Shown: positions 24,601-37,800 of the stretch, one piece after another
How the letters are laid out: every line of letters starts with the position of its first letter
How positions within the stretch are numbered: position 1 is the first letter of the stretch
From: Candidula unifasciata
Lineage: Eukaryota > Mollusca > Gastropoda > Stylommatophora > Geomitridae
Length of the DNA stretch: 64,000 bases
NCBI GenBank assembly: GCA_905116865.2
Contig: CAJHNH020003135.1
Coordinates: forward strand, 347,501-411,500
Direction: 5' to 3'
Notes under the pieces: model-generated
Told to the model about the DNA's origin: nothing
What the model saw: the letters and a program-made list of their open reading frames with translations, nothing else
Databases searched by the model: none
Translations under genes and position numbers: made by a program

Positions 24601-27600
24601 AATATTCTCGGTGTTATTTCACTTCTTGTCTTTAGTCTTGTTCCCGATCTAACAAAGTAACTTGAAATTTTCAGAAGTTATGAAATGTGTGTGGAATGGT
24701 GAATTGCATTTCTTCTTCTTCTCTGTTTGCCTTGTTATCTGGTTGTGTGGTTTTGTGTGTGCGCGGTTTTGTTATGTGTGTGTATTTGCATGCGTACACA
24801 AAGCGTCACGGTGTGAATCAAGGACTTGCTATCGCTTTCTCTGTTGTAGTTGTGGGAGTGAAGATATGAGGACAGAATTTGCTGATTGAAAGGGAAGTGA
24901 AACTTATAAAGAAGATCCAATAACAGATTAACAAAGAGAGGGGCCCGAAAAAAAAAATTGCAGGAAAGAAAGAAAAAAAAAAGAAAGAAAGAACAAGACA
25001 ATAAAAGGCATAACACAGTGTTCCAAAAATCCTTTCATATTCTAAGTTTTTGCGCAGTTGCGTACAGCGTCAGGAGAGTTAAGTTATTTTATCACAATCG
25101 ACGTCATTGCACAGTTGTTATCCCCATGCGTGCTCAGTCCTCCAGTGCAGCAGCCACTCCAAGGTACCTCTACTGATTGTTCCCATGAGAAGTTGGTTTT
25201 AATGTCTCTTGTCTTGATATCGAGGAAGTTCCCGAAGAACACGAGAGCTGTGTAGTTTCGAAATGTGAAAAACATGTCGGCATGAATCAAAGTCACTGCG
25301 GATGGGCTAAAGAAACACCATGTGGTAATGGAGCTGTAGTAATGACAAGGAGACGAGAAGAAGGTACATTTAATAGAGAAGTCATTACAGCAGTAGAAGA
25401 GGAAGAAGAAGAAGCAGAAGAAACCGAAGAAGATAAAGAAGACGAGCTGCAGCTCCTAAAAAGAAAACTGATTGTTATAAAAAGGAACAACACAAGGAGA
25501 AGAGAAGAGAACACCAACCTGGTGTAAGAAGAAGTTTCCGGCAAACTACATTTATCTGACTGGTTTACATTTCACCTCATCCTTGTATAGAGTCTGTGTA
25601 AACACGCGCCAAACAAAAGGCTTCAGGTTTATCTGCTGCGGTGCCAGACTGGCCAGGTACACGCACAGACTCTCCCAGGAACGCTCACTCACAGATAGAA
25701 ATATGTTAATCCCACATAACCGCAGACTCTGAGAGAAACACACATTTACATTTACACACTTACACACACACACATACACACACACATAGGGTATAGTACG
25801 GACGCGGACTCGCTGGTAAAATGTTCTTATGCATATACTGTGATACAGGTTGTCTCCCCGTGTGTGGTAACAGTACGTCACAAGCATTTCTGCTGCACTC
25901 TTGTTCACTAGAACAGTCATTCCTGTCCGTTCCCTAAAGTAGACGGTCATCCCTGTCCGTTCCCTAAAGTAGACAGTCGTCCCTGTCCGTTCCCTAAAGT
26001 AGACAGTCATCCCTGTCCGTTCCCTAAAGTAGACAGTCATCCCTGTCCGTTCCCTAGAGTAGACAGTCATCCCTGTCCGTTCCCTAGAGTAGACAGTCAT
26101 CCCTGTCCGTTCCCTAAAGTAGACAGTCATCCCTGTCCGTTCCCTAAAGTAGACTGTCATCCCTGTCCGTTCTATAGCGTAGACAGTCATCCCTGCCAGT
26201 CCCTTAGCGTAGGCAGTCATCCCTGCCAGTCCCCTAGCGTAGACAGTCATCCCTGCCAGTTTATTAGCGTAGACAGTCATCCCTGCCAGTTCATTAGCAT
26301 AGACAGTCATCCCTGCCAGTTCATTAGCGTAGACAGTCATCCCTGCCACTCCCCTAGCGTAGACAGTCACCCCTGTCCGCTCCCTAGAGTAGACAGTCAT
26401 CCCTGCCAGTCCCTTAGCGTAGGCAGTAATCCCTGCCAGTCCCCTAGCGTAGACAGTCATCCCTGCCAGTCCCCTAGCGTAGACAGTCACCCCTGTCCGC
26501 TCCCTAGCGTAGACAGTCATCCCTGCCAGTCCCTTAGCGTAGGCAGTCATCCATGCCAGTCCCTTAGCGTAGGCAGTCATCCCTGTCCGCTCCCTAGCGT
26601 AGACAGTCACCCCTGTCCGCTCCCTAGCGTAGACAGTCATCCCTGCCAGTCCCTTAGCGTAGACAGTCATCCCTGCCAGTCCCTTAGCGTAGACAGTCAT
26701 CCCTGCCAGTCCCCTAGCGTAGACAGTCATCCCTGTCAACTCACACCCGTTCCCTGGAACATGCAACAATCCCTGTAAATTCATTTCCCTACCATGGAAT
26801 AGACAAAAGTCCCTGTCCACACACGACAGTTCCCAGGAACAGAGAAATCCTTGTCCGTGTGACGGCTGTAGAAAGCCACTCAGTCACTTGTATGGTATTC
26901 AGAATACAGTCTATTGATAATCTCTGTCCCAAATACAACATATCAAAGCAAAACGTTTGGCCAAGAGAAACACCGGTGCAAGCCAAACTTTGCGGGTCGC
27001 TGATTGAATTACAACAGGCAGTAAAGTTCATACTAGAGACAACATTGTAGGTATAGATATTTTTTTTTTTAAGCGAACGAAAGAAGAAGGTCATAATCTC
27101 TACCTGCAACAGTATCCCTCCACTAATGCGAGTTTGCCCTATGTTAATTAGGAAACTAACATATAGCAATACATCAAGCTACCGTGGACTAAATATTCCT
27201 GGCCTGGGACACACAAGCTTATCTTGTTAAGAATCTAACTCTTCGAAGAGAACCTGGTTCATAACCAGTATTGTGTCCCAGAACTCCCAGGCTACAGCCG
27301 GCGCCATCACTGTAAGAACTCTTCCTTGGCTACAGTTAAGGGGACAGCACCTACTGGAATGCCCCGCGTCCAGCGATGTAAGTTCTTGATTGATTGAACC
27401 GACGATCATTTATTGTGTCTCAGAAACTGAAACCTTTGACAGTATCAGAGGGTAGTCATTTTGAGTCATGGTTTTAGTTAGAAAAGTCAGTAGTCAACGT
27501 GGACTTCTAGTAATTTCGCAGGTAAAAAATCCCTTGACAGTTGGACATTGAAAAGAGTAGCCCAACTGCGCTGCTCGGGTACAATTTGGAGTTTAAAATC

Positions 27601-28491
27601 TAGCCAAAGTATTTCAGGAACCTCGCCGGTGCAACAGAGTTCGTGCACTGAGCTGAGAATCTTAAAACTCAGGCTTAAGTAAGAAGAAGAACGGAGCACT
27701 TATGTGTTACACCCGTGTACCATGATGTTGATCCATTGAGTAATTTTCTAGTACTCATTTTAAACCGGTTCCTCATACGAACCCATGTCATTGGAAAGAG
27801 TGGGAAAAAAGTGGAAAACGGGGCGGGGAGAATGTCACCTCGAGGCAGTTCTAACAGGGTGGGAGGCAAGCCCACTGCTGCCCACTGAACCAGCACGGTT
27901 CTACACCACCGGAAATACAAGCTGCAGCGTCGCACTGGAAAGTCAGTAGTGGTCCTGCCAACTGTCTCTATTCATGACATTTTTGCAAAGGATCTGGCTC
28001 TAGTTGGATTGACACCCGAATCTAGGCTCATCGGGTCACGGTGGTGTCACACCGTCAGGTAGCCGACCCGGAACCACACACAGAATGGATCCAGTGTGTT
28101 GCCAAGCTTTTGGTTGATAACTTATCAAGAGTTGACGAGGATCCCACACCCCAGCGCCGGCGGCCCCCCAGCGATTGCAGAGACCACACAGGGAGCCAGG
28201 CATCTAAGTGTCTGTGAAGCTTTCGTCTTGTCTACCGTGTGTGTGGCATCCTACACAAGCTAGCTGTTTCCTTGACGTTGTTGTGTGCTTCTCGATTGTT
28301 GACTAAGTTAGAAAACACCCCCACGCCGGCTCTGTGTTATGTTCATTGTCTGCCTGCCGCCAGAGTTGACGCTCAACAATTCTGCTTCTCAAATCTAAAG
28401 AGCTCTCGCCACAACCACAGCCTTTGCTAGAGAAACTCGCTTGTGTTGTCTTCATTTCGTTTTGGAGGTGTTTTTTTCCCCTGTCCGTTTA

Positions 28492-28531
<40 letters not shown>

Positions 28532-28533
28532 CG

Positions 28534-28612
<79 letters not shown>

Positions 28613-31600
28613 ATCTACCATTTATGACATTTTTCTTTCTCTCTTTTGTCTTTACTTTTTTAATTATACATCTGTGTCTTTCTACATTTGTTTGTCCCAC
28701 TTTCTTATGCCTACTTCTTATACCTTCTTTCTGCTGCAAGTCTTCTTTCTTTCTTTCTTTCTTTCTTTGGGGCTGCGTGGTCTCGAGGCATGGCGTCCGC
28801 CCATGTGATGAAGGTCCCGGGTTTAAGCCCCAGGAAAGCTGGAATTTTTTTTTCGCGTAAATTTCTGGTAATTTCCCCTGGTCTCTGGGTAGTCAGATGG
28901 GACCCCCTTGTGTATTGTTGTGCTATTAAAAATTCCTCGAACTCAGGCTTTAGTCAGAAGAAAAACAGAGCACTTATGGGTTACTCTACTACCCTTGTGC
29001 CATGATGTTGATCGGTCGTCTAAACCTTTCTTTCTTTCTTCATTTCTCTCTTTCTGCCTGCGTGTATGTTCGATTGTATCTGTTTTGATGTCTACCGTTT
29101 TCTGTTTTTTTTTTTTTTGTCTCACGGGTTCTACGCCAAGCAGCCCTGGTCTTTCTCCTTATCTCCGTGACGAAGTGGTCAAGCCGTTTGCCTCGCGACC
29201 CGAAGGTCGTGGGTTCGTTTCAGGGACGCATCGTTCAGTTCACGAGTGAAGTTTTTACTGAGATTACGAGGGATCGTCGCCCAGGCTAGATAGTTCGTGC
29301 TTTATGCGAACTGTCGGCAGGAGGCTAGTCGTTCTGTAAAGGGTGACTGAAACATCAGATACACCTGGTGCAGTGAAATCGAACGTCTCGACGTTAACTT
29401 TTATTTATAATTATTTATAACCATTTTTGTCTAGTGTAAGGAAGTCTTTTAAATGAAACCTAAATCCACCTATATCTATTGTCATTCATGCGTATTGTCA
29501 TCCACACCTATTGTCATCCACACCTATTGTCATCCACACCTATTGTCATCCACACCTATTGTCATCTACACCTATTGCCATCCACATCTAATGTTATCCA
29601 CACTCATTGTTATGCAAACCTTATGTCAGCTTCACCCATTGTCATCCACATCCATTGTCATCCACACACATTGTCATCCATACCCATTGTCATCCACACC
29701 CATTATCATCCACAACCATTATTATCCACACCCATTGTCATCTACACCCATTGTCATCCACACCCATTGTCATCCACACCCATTATCATCCACACCCATT
29801 GTCATCCACACCCATTGTAATCCACACCCTTTGTCATCCACGCCTGTTGTCATCCACAGCCGTTGTCATCCAAACACATTATCATTCACACCTGTTATTA
29901 TCCACACCCATTGTCATCCACACCCATTGTCACCCACACCCATTATCATCCACACCCATTATCATCCACACCCATTATCATCCACACCCCTCATCATCCC
30001 CTGGTCATCATCCCCTGGTCATCATCCACACCCATCATCATCCACACCCATTATCATCCACACCCACTGTCATCCACACCCACTGTCATCCACACCCATC
30101 ATCATCCACACCCATCATCATTCACACCCATCATCATACACACCCACTGTTATCCACACCCATTGTCATCCACACCCATTGTCATCCACACCCATTGTCA
30201 TCCACACCTATTTTCACCCACACCCACTGTCATCCACACCCATTGTCATCCACACTCACTGTCATCCACACTCATTGTCATCCACACCCACTGTCATCCA
30301 CATCCAGTGTCACCCACACCCATTATCATCCACACCCATTGTCATCCACACCCACTGTCATCCACACCCATTATCATCCACACCCACTGTCATCCACAGC
30401 CACTTTCATCCACACCCACTGTCACCCACACCCATTATCATCCACACCCATTATCATCCACACCCACTGTCATCCACACCCACTGTCATCCACACCCATT
30501 ATCATCCACACCAAATGCCATCCACACCCACTGTCACCCACATCCACTGTCACCCACACCCATTATCACCCACACCTATTGCCATCCACACCCACTGTCA
30601 TCCACACCCACTGTCATCCATACCCACTGTCATCCACACCTATTTTCACCCACACCCATTTTCACCCACACCCACTGTCATCCACACCCACTGTCATCCA
30701 CACCCACTGTCACCCACACCCACTGTCATCCACACCCACTGTCATCCACACCCACTGTCATCCACACCCACTGTTACCCACACCTACTGTCATCCAACAG
30801 GAGCTGACAGGCGAGGTGCTGAAGAAGACAGGTGTGACGGTGGTCCTGACTTCCGTCAGTAACATGCTGGCCTTCTTCACAGCCGCCATTATTCCAGTGC
30901 CAGCTCTGAGGGCCTTCTCCCTGCAGGTGGGTCTAGTCTTGTGTTTGTCAGTGTTCTCTGTTGATCCATTTCCCTCTTTGGTTTCCGAGATCCCATTGTA
31001 GTAAGGGGGGGGGGGGAAGAACAGACCGTCAAGCGTGTCATACAAGGCGACTAATTAGGAGTGTTTTCTTTGAAGTCAGAGAGCATCTGCTTCAGAGGCA
31101 AGGGGCCAACAGTCTGCATAGAAATAAGCCAGATTCATAAATTGATCTGCATGCAAAACTCAAGTTCTGCAACAAGACCTAAGTCCAGTAGTTGAGGAAG
31201 AAACAGAACTTTGCACTGGAGTCGGTGAACATGAAGAAGAAATCAGAATTGGTTCATTATATAGGAGAGGTAGTTTGTGAGTGGCTACTGTCATTCTTGG
31301 AGATTTACATCTATACTGGTGTTAAGGAGGAGTGGGGTTGGAGATGATGACGTAGAAGTGAAGAAAAAGAAAGGAAGTAGTGAGAAAGTGAGAGAAGAGT
31401 CAATAAAGACGATAATAAAGAAAGAGAACAGAAATTTGAATGTTAAGAAAGTAGGAGGTGGTGCAGATTAGAGCTACTCAAGTAATCACTTTTATTGACC
31501 ATTTATTTTTTTTTTCTGCGTTTGCTATTAAAAGAGCAGTTTGCATGCTGTGTTGTTGTTTACAGGCACACTGCTTCTTTAACTCAACAGATCCAATTTC

Positions 31601-31760
31601 AGCACAACCCTAACTGGTCTTCTCTTATGACATGCTTGTTAGAGAGCTGGAGCTATTCTGTTGTCTTCAAAAATGAGGCAATGAGACCAACATTGGTGAA
31701 CTATTGTCTTCTTTACAATGTTAAATCCACAGTCAGCTAAATTTTTAATTTGCATGCATG

Positions 31761-31812
<52 letters not shown>

Positions 31813-34800
31813 CACAATGGGGACCTAGAACCCACAGTGGAGACCTGGAACCCACACGGAAACATGAAGTAGCATTTAACAACATGGCAATCTGGCACAT
31901 ATAATTTGGTCTGTGTTGTGTGTTACAGGCAGGGATCCTGGTCTTGTTCAACCTGGGCTCTGTGCTTCTGGTATACCCAGCCATCATTAGTCTGGATCTG
32001 GTGAGGAGAGAGGACAAACGGATCGATGTTCTATGTTGCTTTCAGAGGTAAGATTGGTTCAATTTACCAAAAGTAGTCAACAGTTGGTTTTTGGTTAAAC
32101 TGTCGAAGTAATAAATAATGCTTTCGAGTGGTAAAATTTCTGAAATAATGAATAATTTTTATTTTGTATGTGTGTGCTAAAGTGTGGTGACACAAAAAAA
32201 AAAGAAATTTAATTTAACGATTACTATAAATTTCTCTTCAAAGAATTTTAAACAACTGAGTAAATTATTGAGTGGGACAGACAGAACTACAAAATAAGAT
32301 TTCTAAAAGCATGAATCTTTCCCATTGCAACTAAACAAGGTGAACAGCACATAAATGCCTTTGAATACAAATTTTATAGACGTGTTCTAAAAATATCGTG
32401 GGTAAAGAAAAGAACAAATGCCCCCCGTGTGGGTTCCGGGGCCCTATTGTGGGAAAAACAAGAATAGACCCACTGCCTCCCCAAAAGCATGTCGTAAGAG
32501 TCGACTAACTGGGGAGCTTCCTTTGAAGTCGGAGTGCATCTGCCTGAGAGGCAAGGAACAGTCTGCACACCAGATCTGTGTACACGCTCTGGAGAACGCA
32601 AAGAAGAACCAGAAGAAGAGTGTAACAAAGAAGAAGAAGAAGAAACAAATGCATCCAATACATCAGGAACGTAAAATTGGCGAAGGTTAGCTATTAAAGA
32701 CGATAAAACACAAAAAAATAAAAAATTTTGGTCACTTGAAACATCATGAAAGTTTGGAAAGAACAGTGATGAAGGGGTATAAGCATTGGAAGAGAGGAAG
32801 GCAAAAGAGAAGATGGGTGCAGGAGGTGGTGAATGATCTCCAGATGGGTGTATCGGACGCAAGACATCTTGCTTGTGATCGAGACATTTTCCTAATAGTT
32901 GTTAGGGGAACAAGTTTCTGAGAAGGACATGATACTGACTGTGTGCGACATGCTACTGACTGACTGTGTGCGACATGCTACTGACTGACTGACTGTGTGC
33001 GACATGCTACTGACTGACTGACTGACTGTGTGCGACATGCTACTGACTGTGTGCGACATGCTACTGACTGTGTGCGACATGCTACTGACTGTGTGCAACA
33101 TGCTACTGACTGACTGACTGACTGTGTGCGACATGCTACTGACTGACTGACTGACTGTGTGCGACATGCTACTGACTGTGTGCAACATGCTACTGACTGT
33201 GTGCAACATGCTACTGACTGTGTGCAACACGCTACTGACTGTGTGCAACATGCTACTGACTGACTGACTGACTGTGTGCGACATGCTACTGACTGACTGA
33301 CTGACTGTGTGCGACATGCTACTGACTGACTGACTGTGTGCGACATGCTACTGACTGACTGACTGTGTGCGACATGCTACTGACTGACTGACTGTGTGCG
33401 ACATGCTACTGACTGACTGACTGACTGTGTGCGACATGCTACTGACTGTGTGCGACATGCTACTGACTGACTGACTGTGTGCGACATGCTACTGACTGAC
33501 TGACTGTGTGCGACATGCTACTGACTGACTGACTGTGTGCGACATGCTACTGACTGACTGACTGACTGTGTGCGACATGCTACTGACTGACTGACTGTGT
33601 GCGACATGCTACTGACTGACTGACTGTGTGCGACATGCTACTGACTGACTGACTGTGTGCGACATGCTACTGACTGACTGACTGACTGTGTGCGACATGC
33701 TACTGACTGACTGACTGTGTGCGACATGCTACTGACTGACTGACTGTGTGCGACATGCTACTGACTGACTGACTGTGTGCGACATGCTACTGACTGACTG
33801 ACTGTGTGCGACATGCTACTGACTGACTGACTGTGTGCGACATGCTACTGACTGACTGACTGTGTGCGACATGCTACTGACTGACTGACTGACTGTGTGC
33901 GACATGCTACTGACTGACTGACTGTGTGCGACATGCTACTGACTGACTGACTGTGTGCGACATGCTACTGACTGACTGACTGTGTGCGACATGCTACTGA
34001 CTGACTGATTGTGTGCGACATGCTACTGACTGTCTGACTGTGTGCAACATGCTACTGACTGACTGTGTGCTAAAGTATTGAAGTGACTAATATTTTTGAT
34101 TCTACTGAGATCAAAATCAACGTCAGGAAAAATTTCTTTAGGGTATATGAGGAAAGGTTAAATCTTCTTCTGCTTGGCATTCACCAGCTGTAAACTCTGG
34201 CGGAAAGTTCTGGTTATTCATCCACTTCTGAACTTTAGTCTTGTTTTGTGTGCACATCCTTAAAATAAGCCAGATTAAGGAGATGTCATGTAAAACCGAA
34301 ATGCTAGAACAGGACCAAAGTCCAGAAGTGGACAAACAACCAGAACTTTTTGCCAGAGTTTACAGCCAATGAAAACTAAGAAAAAGAAGAAGAAAAGTGT
34401 CCATCCATAATATTGAACGCACAGGAGAGAACAGAATGATAGAATAAACTGAAAGCCCAGTGTGATGTTAAGTGACATAACCAGTGGGTGATAATGATGA
34501 TATTCTTTCTCTTTGTCTTCTCAGTACTGCAGGCTCCAATGACGTGATTGATCTGAAACAGCCCTCGCGTGCGGACACCGAGCCAAGAACAACACCCCAA
34601 GGCACTCCTGTCCAGCGTGAGCCTAGTCCCCCACCTCCTTATTCCTCTGGCCCTGGTTCTATGCCGCCTTGCTATGACACTGTGACTAGAACATCTGACA
34701 ATGGACTTGGCACCGTGACGACACTGGCACCAGATGACGGGGTGTTTGTGAAGAGATGTGATATGTCTCTGGCGTCTTGTAAGTCTTTATGTAGTGTGTC

Positions 34801-37800
34801 AGTTCTCTTTGTCTTGTCCTCTTCTTGCATGGATCTTTGTAGTTTCTTCACAACTCTTTATCTGGTCTACTTCTTCTTCTTAATCATCATCATCTTCTTC
34901 TTTTCCTCCTCTTCCTTCTCTTTTCTTCTTCTTCTTCTTTTTCTTCTTCTTCTTCATCTACTTCTCCTCCCCTTCTTCTTCACTTTTTGTTGCCTCCCTC
35001 TTCTTCCTGAAATCATATTTTTTGGATGATTACACTGTTGAGTCAAAAACTGACATCACAGCACTCCAGACATTCTCATAAGTGCAATGTCCCCATCTTC
35101 AGAAGCCAGCACATAGTTTGATTATAAATTATCTATCCCTTGCCTGTGAGTGTAGATCTTTAGTTCTGGAGTCTAGCAGTACTGATGAAATAGTGGGCCA
35201 TATATTTCTAGCTAGATCTTACTCTGCTGTAGTACTAGCTAGATCTTACCCAAAAAGGGCTTTGATGAGTTGCAAGGTACTGTGAGTGAGGAAATTACAG
35301 TTTGATCTGCACTTTTCTGTCTTTCCAAAAGATAGTGTTATATTCAGCTCGAAGCCGGTAGCGATGGCAAGTGTGACTAGCAACACCCGCTCATGTTAAG
35401 AAAAGTCTTCCACATTTAAAGCATATGATTTCAGGACCATTGTTGCCGCAGTATGTATTTCACATGTATTTCACATGCTTCTCAATCACTCAGCTTTCCA
35501 CCTGTCTGCGGTAAGTTAACAGGTCACAATTACATACATTATTTTTTTTCACACCCCTGTTTTTTTTTTTTTTTTTTCCAGCCTGCCCTTCCACGACGTC
35601 ATCTCGACAGTGTCTGACCCCGGAAGATACAACTTCATGCAGGGAGAGGTGCATGCAGGTTCAGCACGAGTGTTTCACCTGGACACTCACCTATCTGGCA
35701 GCTCATGTGTATGCTCCGTTCTTGCAGCGCACATTTGTCAAGGTAGGTAGCCTTTCTTGTCTTCTTCTTCTTCTTCTTCTTCTTCTTCTTCTTCTTCTTC
35801 TTCTTCTTCTTCTTCTTCTTCTCTTCCACATTGTGCCTCAGCCAAGTGTTGGGGAGAGACGTAACATTCCTTGATAAGCTCTGTCAAGAGCACTGTTGAG
35901 ACTGATGTTCATTAGCCTTTCTTGTCAAAGTATTATATTCTACATTTGGGTTCTGGGATCTCATTGTGGGGAAAACAAGAACAGACCCACTGCCTTCCCA
36001 GTAAGCATGCCATAGGAGGGGTTTAATTGGGAGCTTCCTCTGAGTGCATATGTTTGAAAAGCAAGGAACCAACAATTTGCATACAAGAAAGCCAGATATG
36101 TAAAACAGATGTGCACACAACACTCAAGTTCTGGAACAGACTAAATCCCAGAAGTGGATGAACAACCAGAACTTTCTGCCAGAGTTTATAGCTGGTGAAC
36201 ATGGAAAAAAAAAAAAGAAGAAGAAACATTTTGTAGTGCTTTTAACCTCATTTTGGGTATAAATATAGATCCGTAGTTTATATATCTACCCTGCTGTTTA
36301 CTCCATTTTCACAGGTGTTTACAAAAAGAAATGAATGAACTTGCCTATAAGACTGTCGCTATTCTTTTTTTTTTCTCTTAGCTTCACCAGCTATAAGCTT
36401 TAAAGGAAAGTTTTAATTTTTTTTTTTTGGCCAACTGGGGTAACACGGTTAAATAAATACTTCATATGGGAATTTTAACATGTGATCCCGCACCAACAGA
36501 CAAGCTTGTTAGACACTATGCAGCCTTTGTGTGCAAGTATAGTTGTATACATATACATGTATATGTATGTGTGTAAAGTATATGGTATTTCAAAATATGT
36601 CATCTACTTAAAATTTATAATGTATAACATAAAACATTGTTGTATAAATTCAATCTGGCAGGTGACTGTGATGTCGCTGTTCCTGGTGATTATAATTCTG
36701 GGAGCATGGGGCACGGCACAAGTGAAGGATGGCCTTGACCTTACAGACGTGGTACCCAGGCAGACACCAGAGTTTGAATTTCTGCAGGCTCAGTCCAAAT
36801 ATTTTGGGTTTTACAGCATTAATTTGGTCACTCAGGTGAGGAAGGGCACGGATGGCTGGATGGATGGATGGATGGATAGTTGAATGGTTGGTCAGCTGGA
36901 TGGATAAATGACTGGATTCTTTTTCTTAGCAGTCTTCTTCTTTATTCATCTCACTGGTACCAGGTTTAGGTCTAGTGTCGTGGTTTTCTGTATTTGTCTT
37001 GTGCTTCTCAGGTGGCTTGGGTGATGGATTTGTTTATATTTGTGCAGGTTTCTGCTACACTGGCTGTAAACTCCAGGGGAAATTTCTGGTTGTTCATATG
37101 CTTCTGTACTTTGGTCTTATTCTAGAAATTGAGTTTTACATGTATATATATTTTTTTATAGATCTAGTTTATTTATATGCAGACTGTTGGTCTCTCGCTT
37201 GTTTGAAGTGGCATAACAGCTGCACATTCACTCGTGTGCTCATCTACACACACACACACACCACACAGACAGACACACGCACACAGACTTCCTTTCTTAA
37301 CTGAGGAGTGTGATACCCCACATATGGGATGTGACCCTATTCCTCCATTTTCTCAGATAGGCACACACTATGTATAGATGCCTCTATAATAAAATAATGA
37401 TAATTGCCTATGCAAAGAGATTGTCAAGCTATTATTTTTATTCATCTGTCGTACACATTTTCTCCTAGGGTGGGTTTGACTACCCCAACAATCAACAGTT
37501 GTTGTATCACTACCACAGCGCCTTTCAAAAAGTCCAGAAGATCATCAGACGTGAAGATGGCTCCCTTCCGCCATTTTGGTTGGATCTTTTCAGACAGTGG
37601 TTGACAGGTAAGATGAGGATTTTTATGATGAAGAGTTGGTGTCATGGCAATTAGGTTAAGCTAGTAAGTTAACAGTCTTTCCAGTCAGGAGAAGACGGAT
37701 GTGTAGGGGTATATGTCGTTATGGTTGAAATGTTTTGTTTTTTTGGGGGGGGGGGGGGGGTGTCTAATATATAGTGTGGTTTTTGTGTGTGTTTCTGTGG

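Larger units (their letters stand above)
15025..30800. other. 15.8-kb intron separating TM4 and TM5 exons
   Basis: Largest intron in the window. It contains a 74-bp minisatellite, SINE-A/B/C/D/E/F copies, SPIN-like elements, several LINE tails, a 30-bp minisatellite and finally an 18-bp minisatellite that ends at the acceptor. I found no convincing nested gene. Stretches without recognisable content include 20400-21440, 22800-23130, 24660-25900, 27080-27650 and 28090-28490. Confidence 0.85.

Noticed and set aside
25552..26820. Minus-strand 422-codon frame as a gene
   Set aside because: Explained by a 30-bp minisatellite; no homology, no splice or start context.
28768..28840. Genuine tRNA gene
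   Set aside because: Head of a SINE whose 3' part recurs at 6010 and 27655.
29163..29235. Genuine tRNA gene
   Set aside because: tRNA-like boxes are followed by a repeat body, and the ends do not pair.
29453..31001. Two open frames of about 465 codons over the 18-bp array
   Set aside because: The array period is a multiple of three and lacks stops, so the frame is expected. The real coding part is only the Patched exon 30801-30926.
32935..34072. Centromere-type satellite
   Set aside because: Only about 1.1 kb, confined to one intron; a minisatellite explains it.
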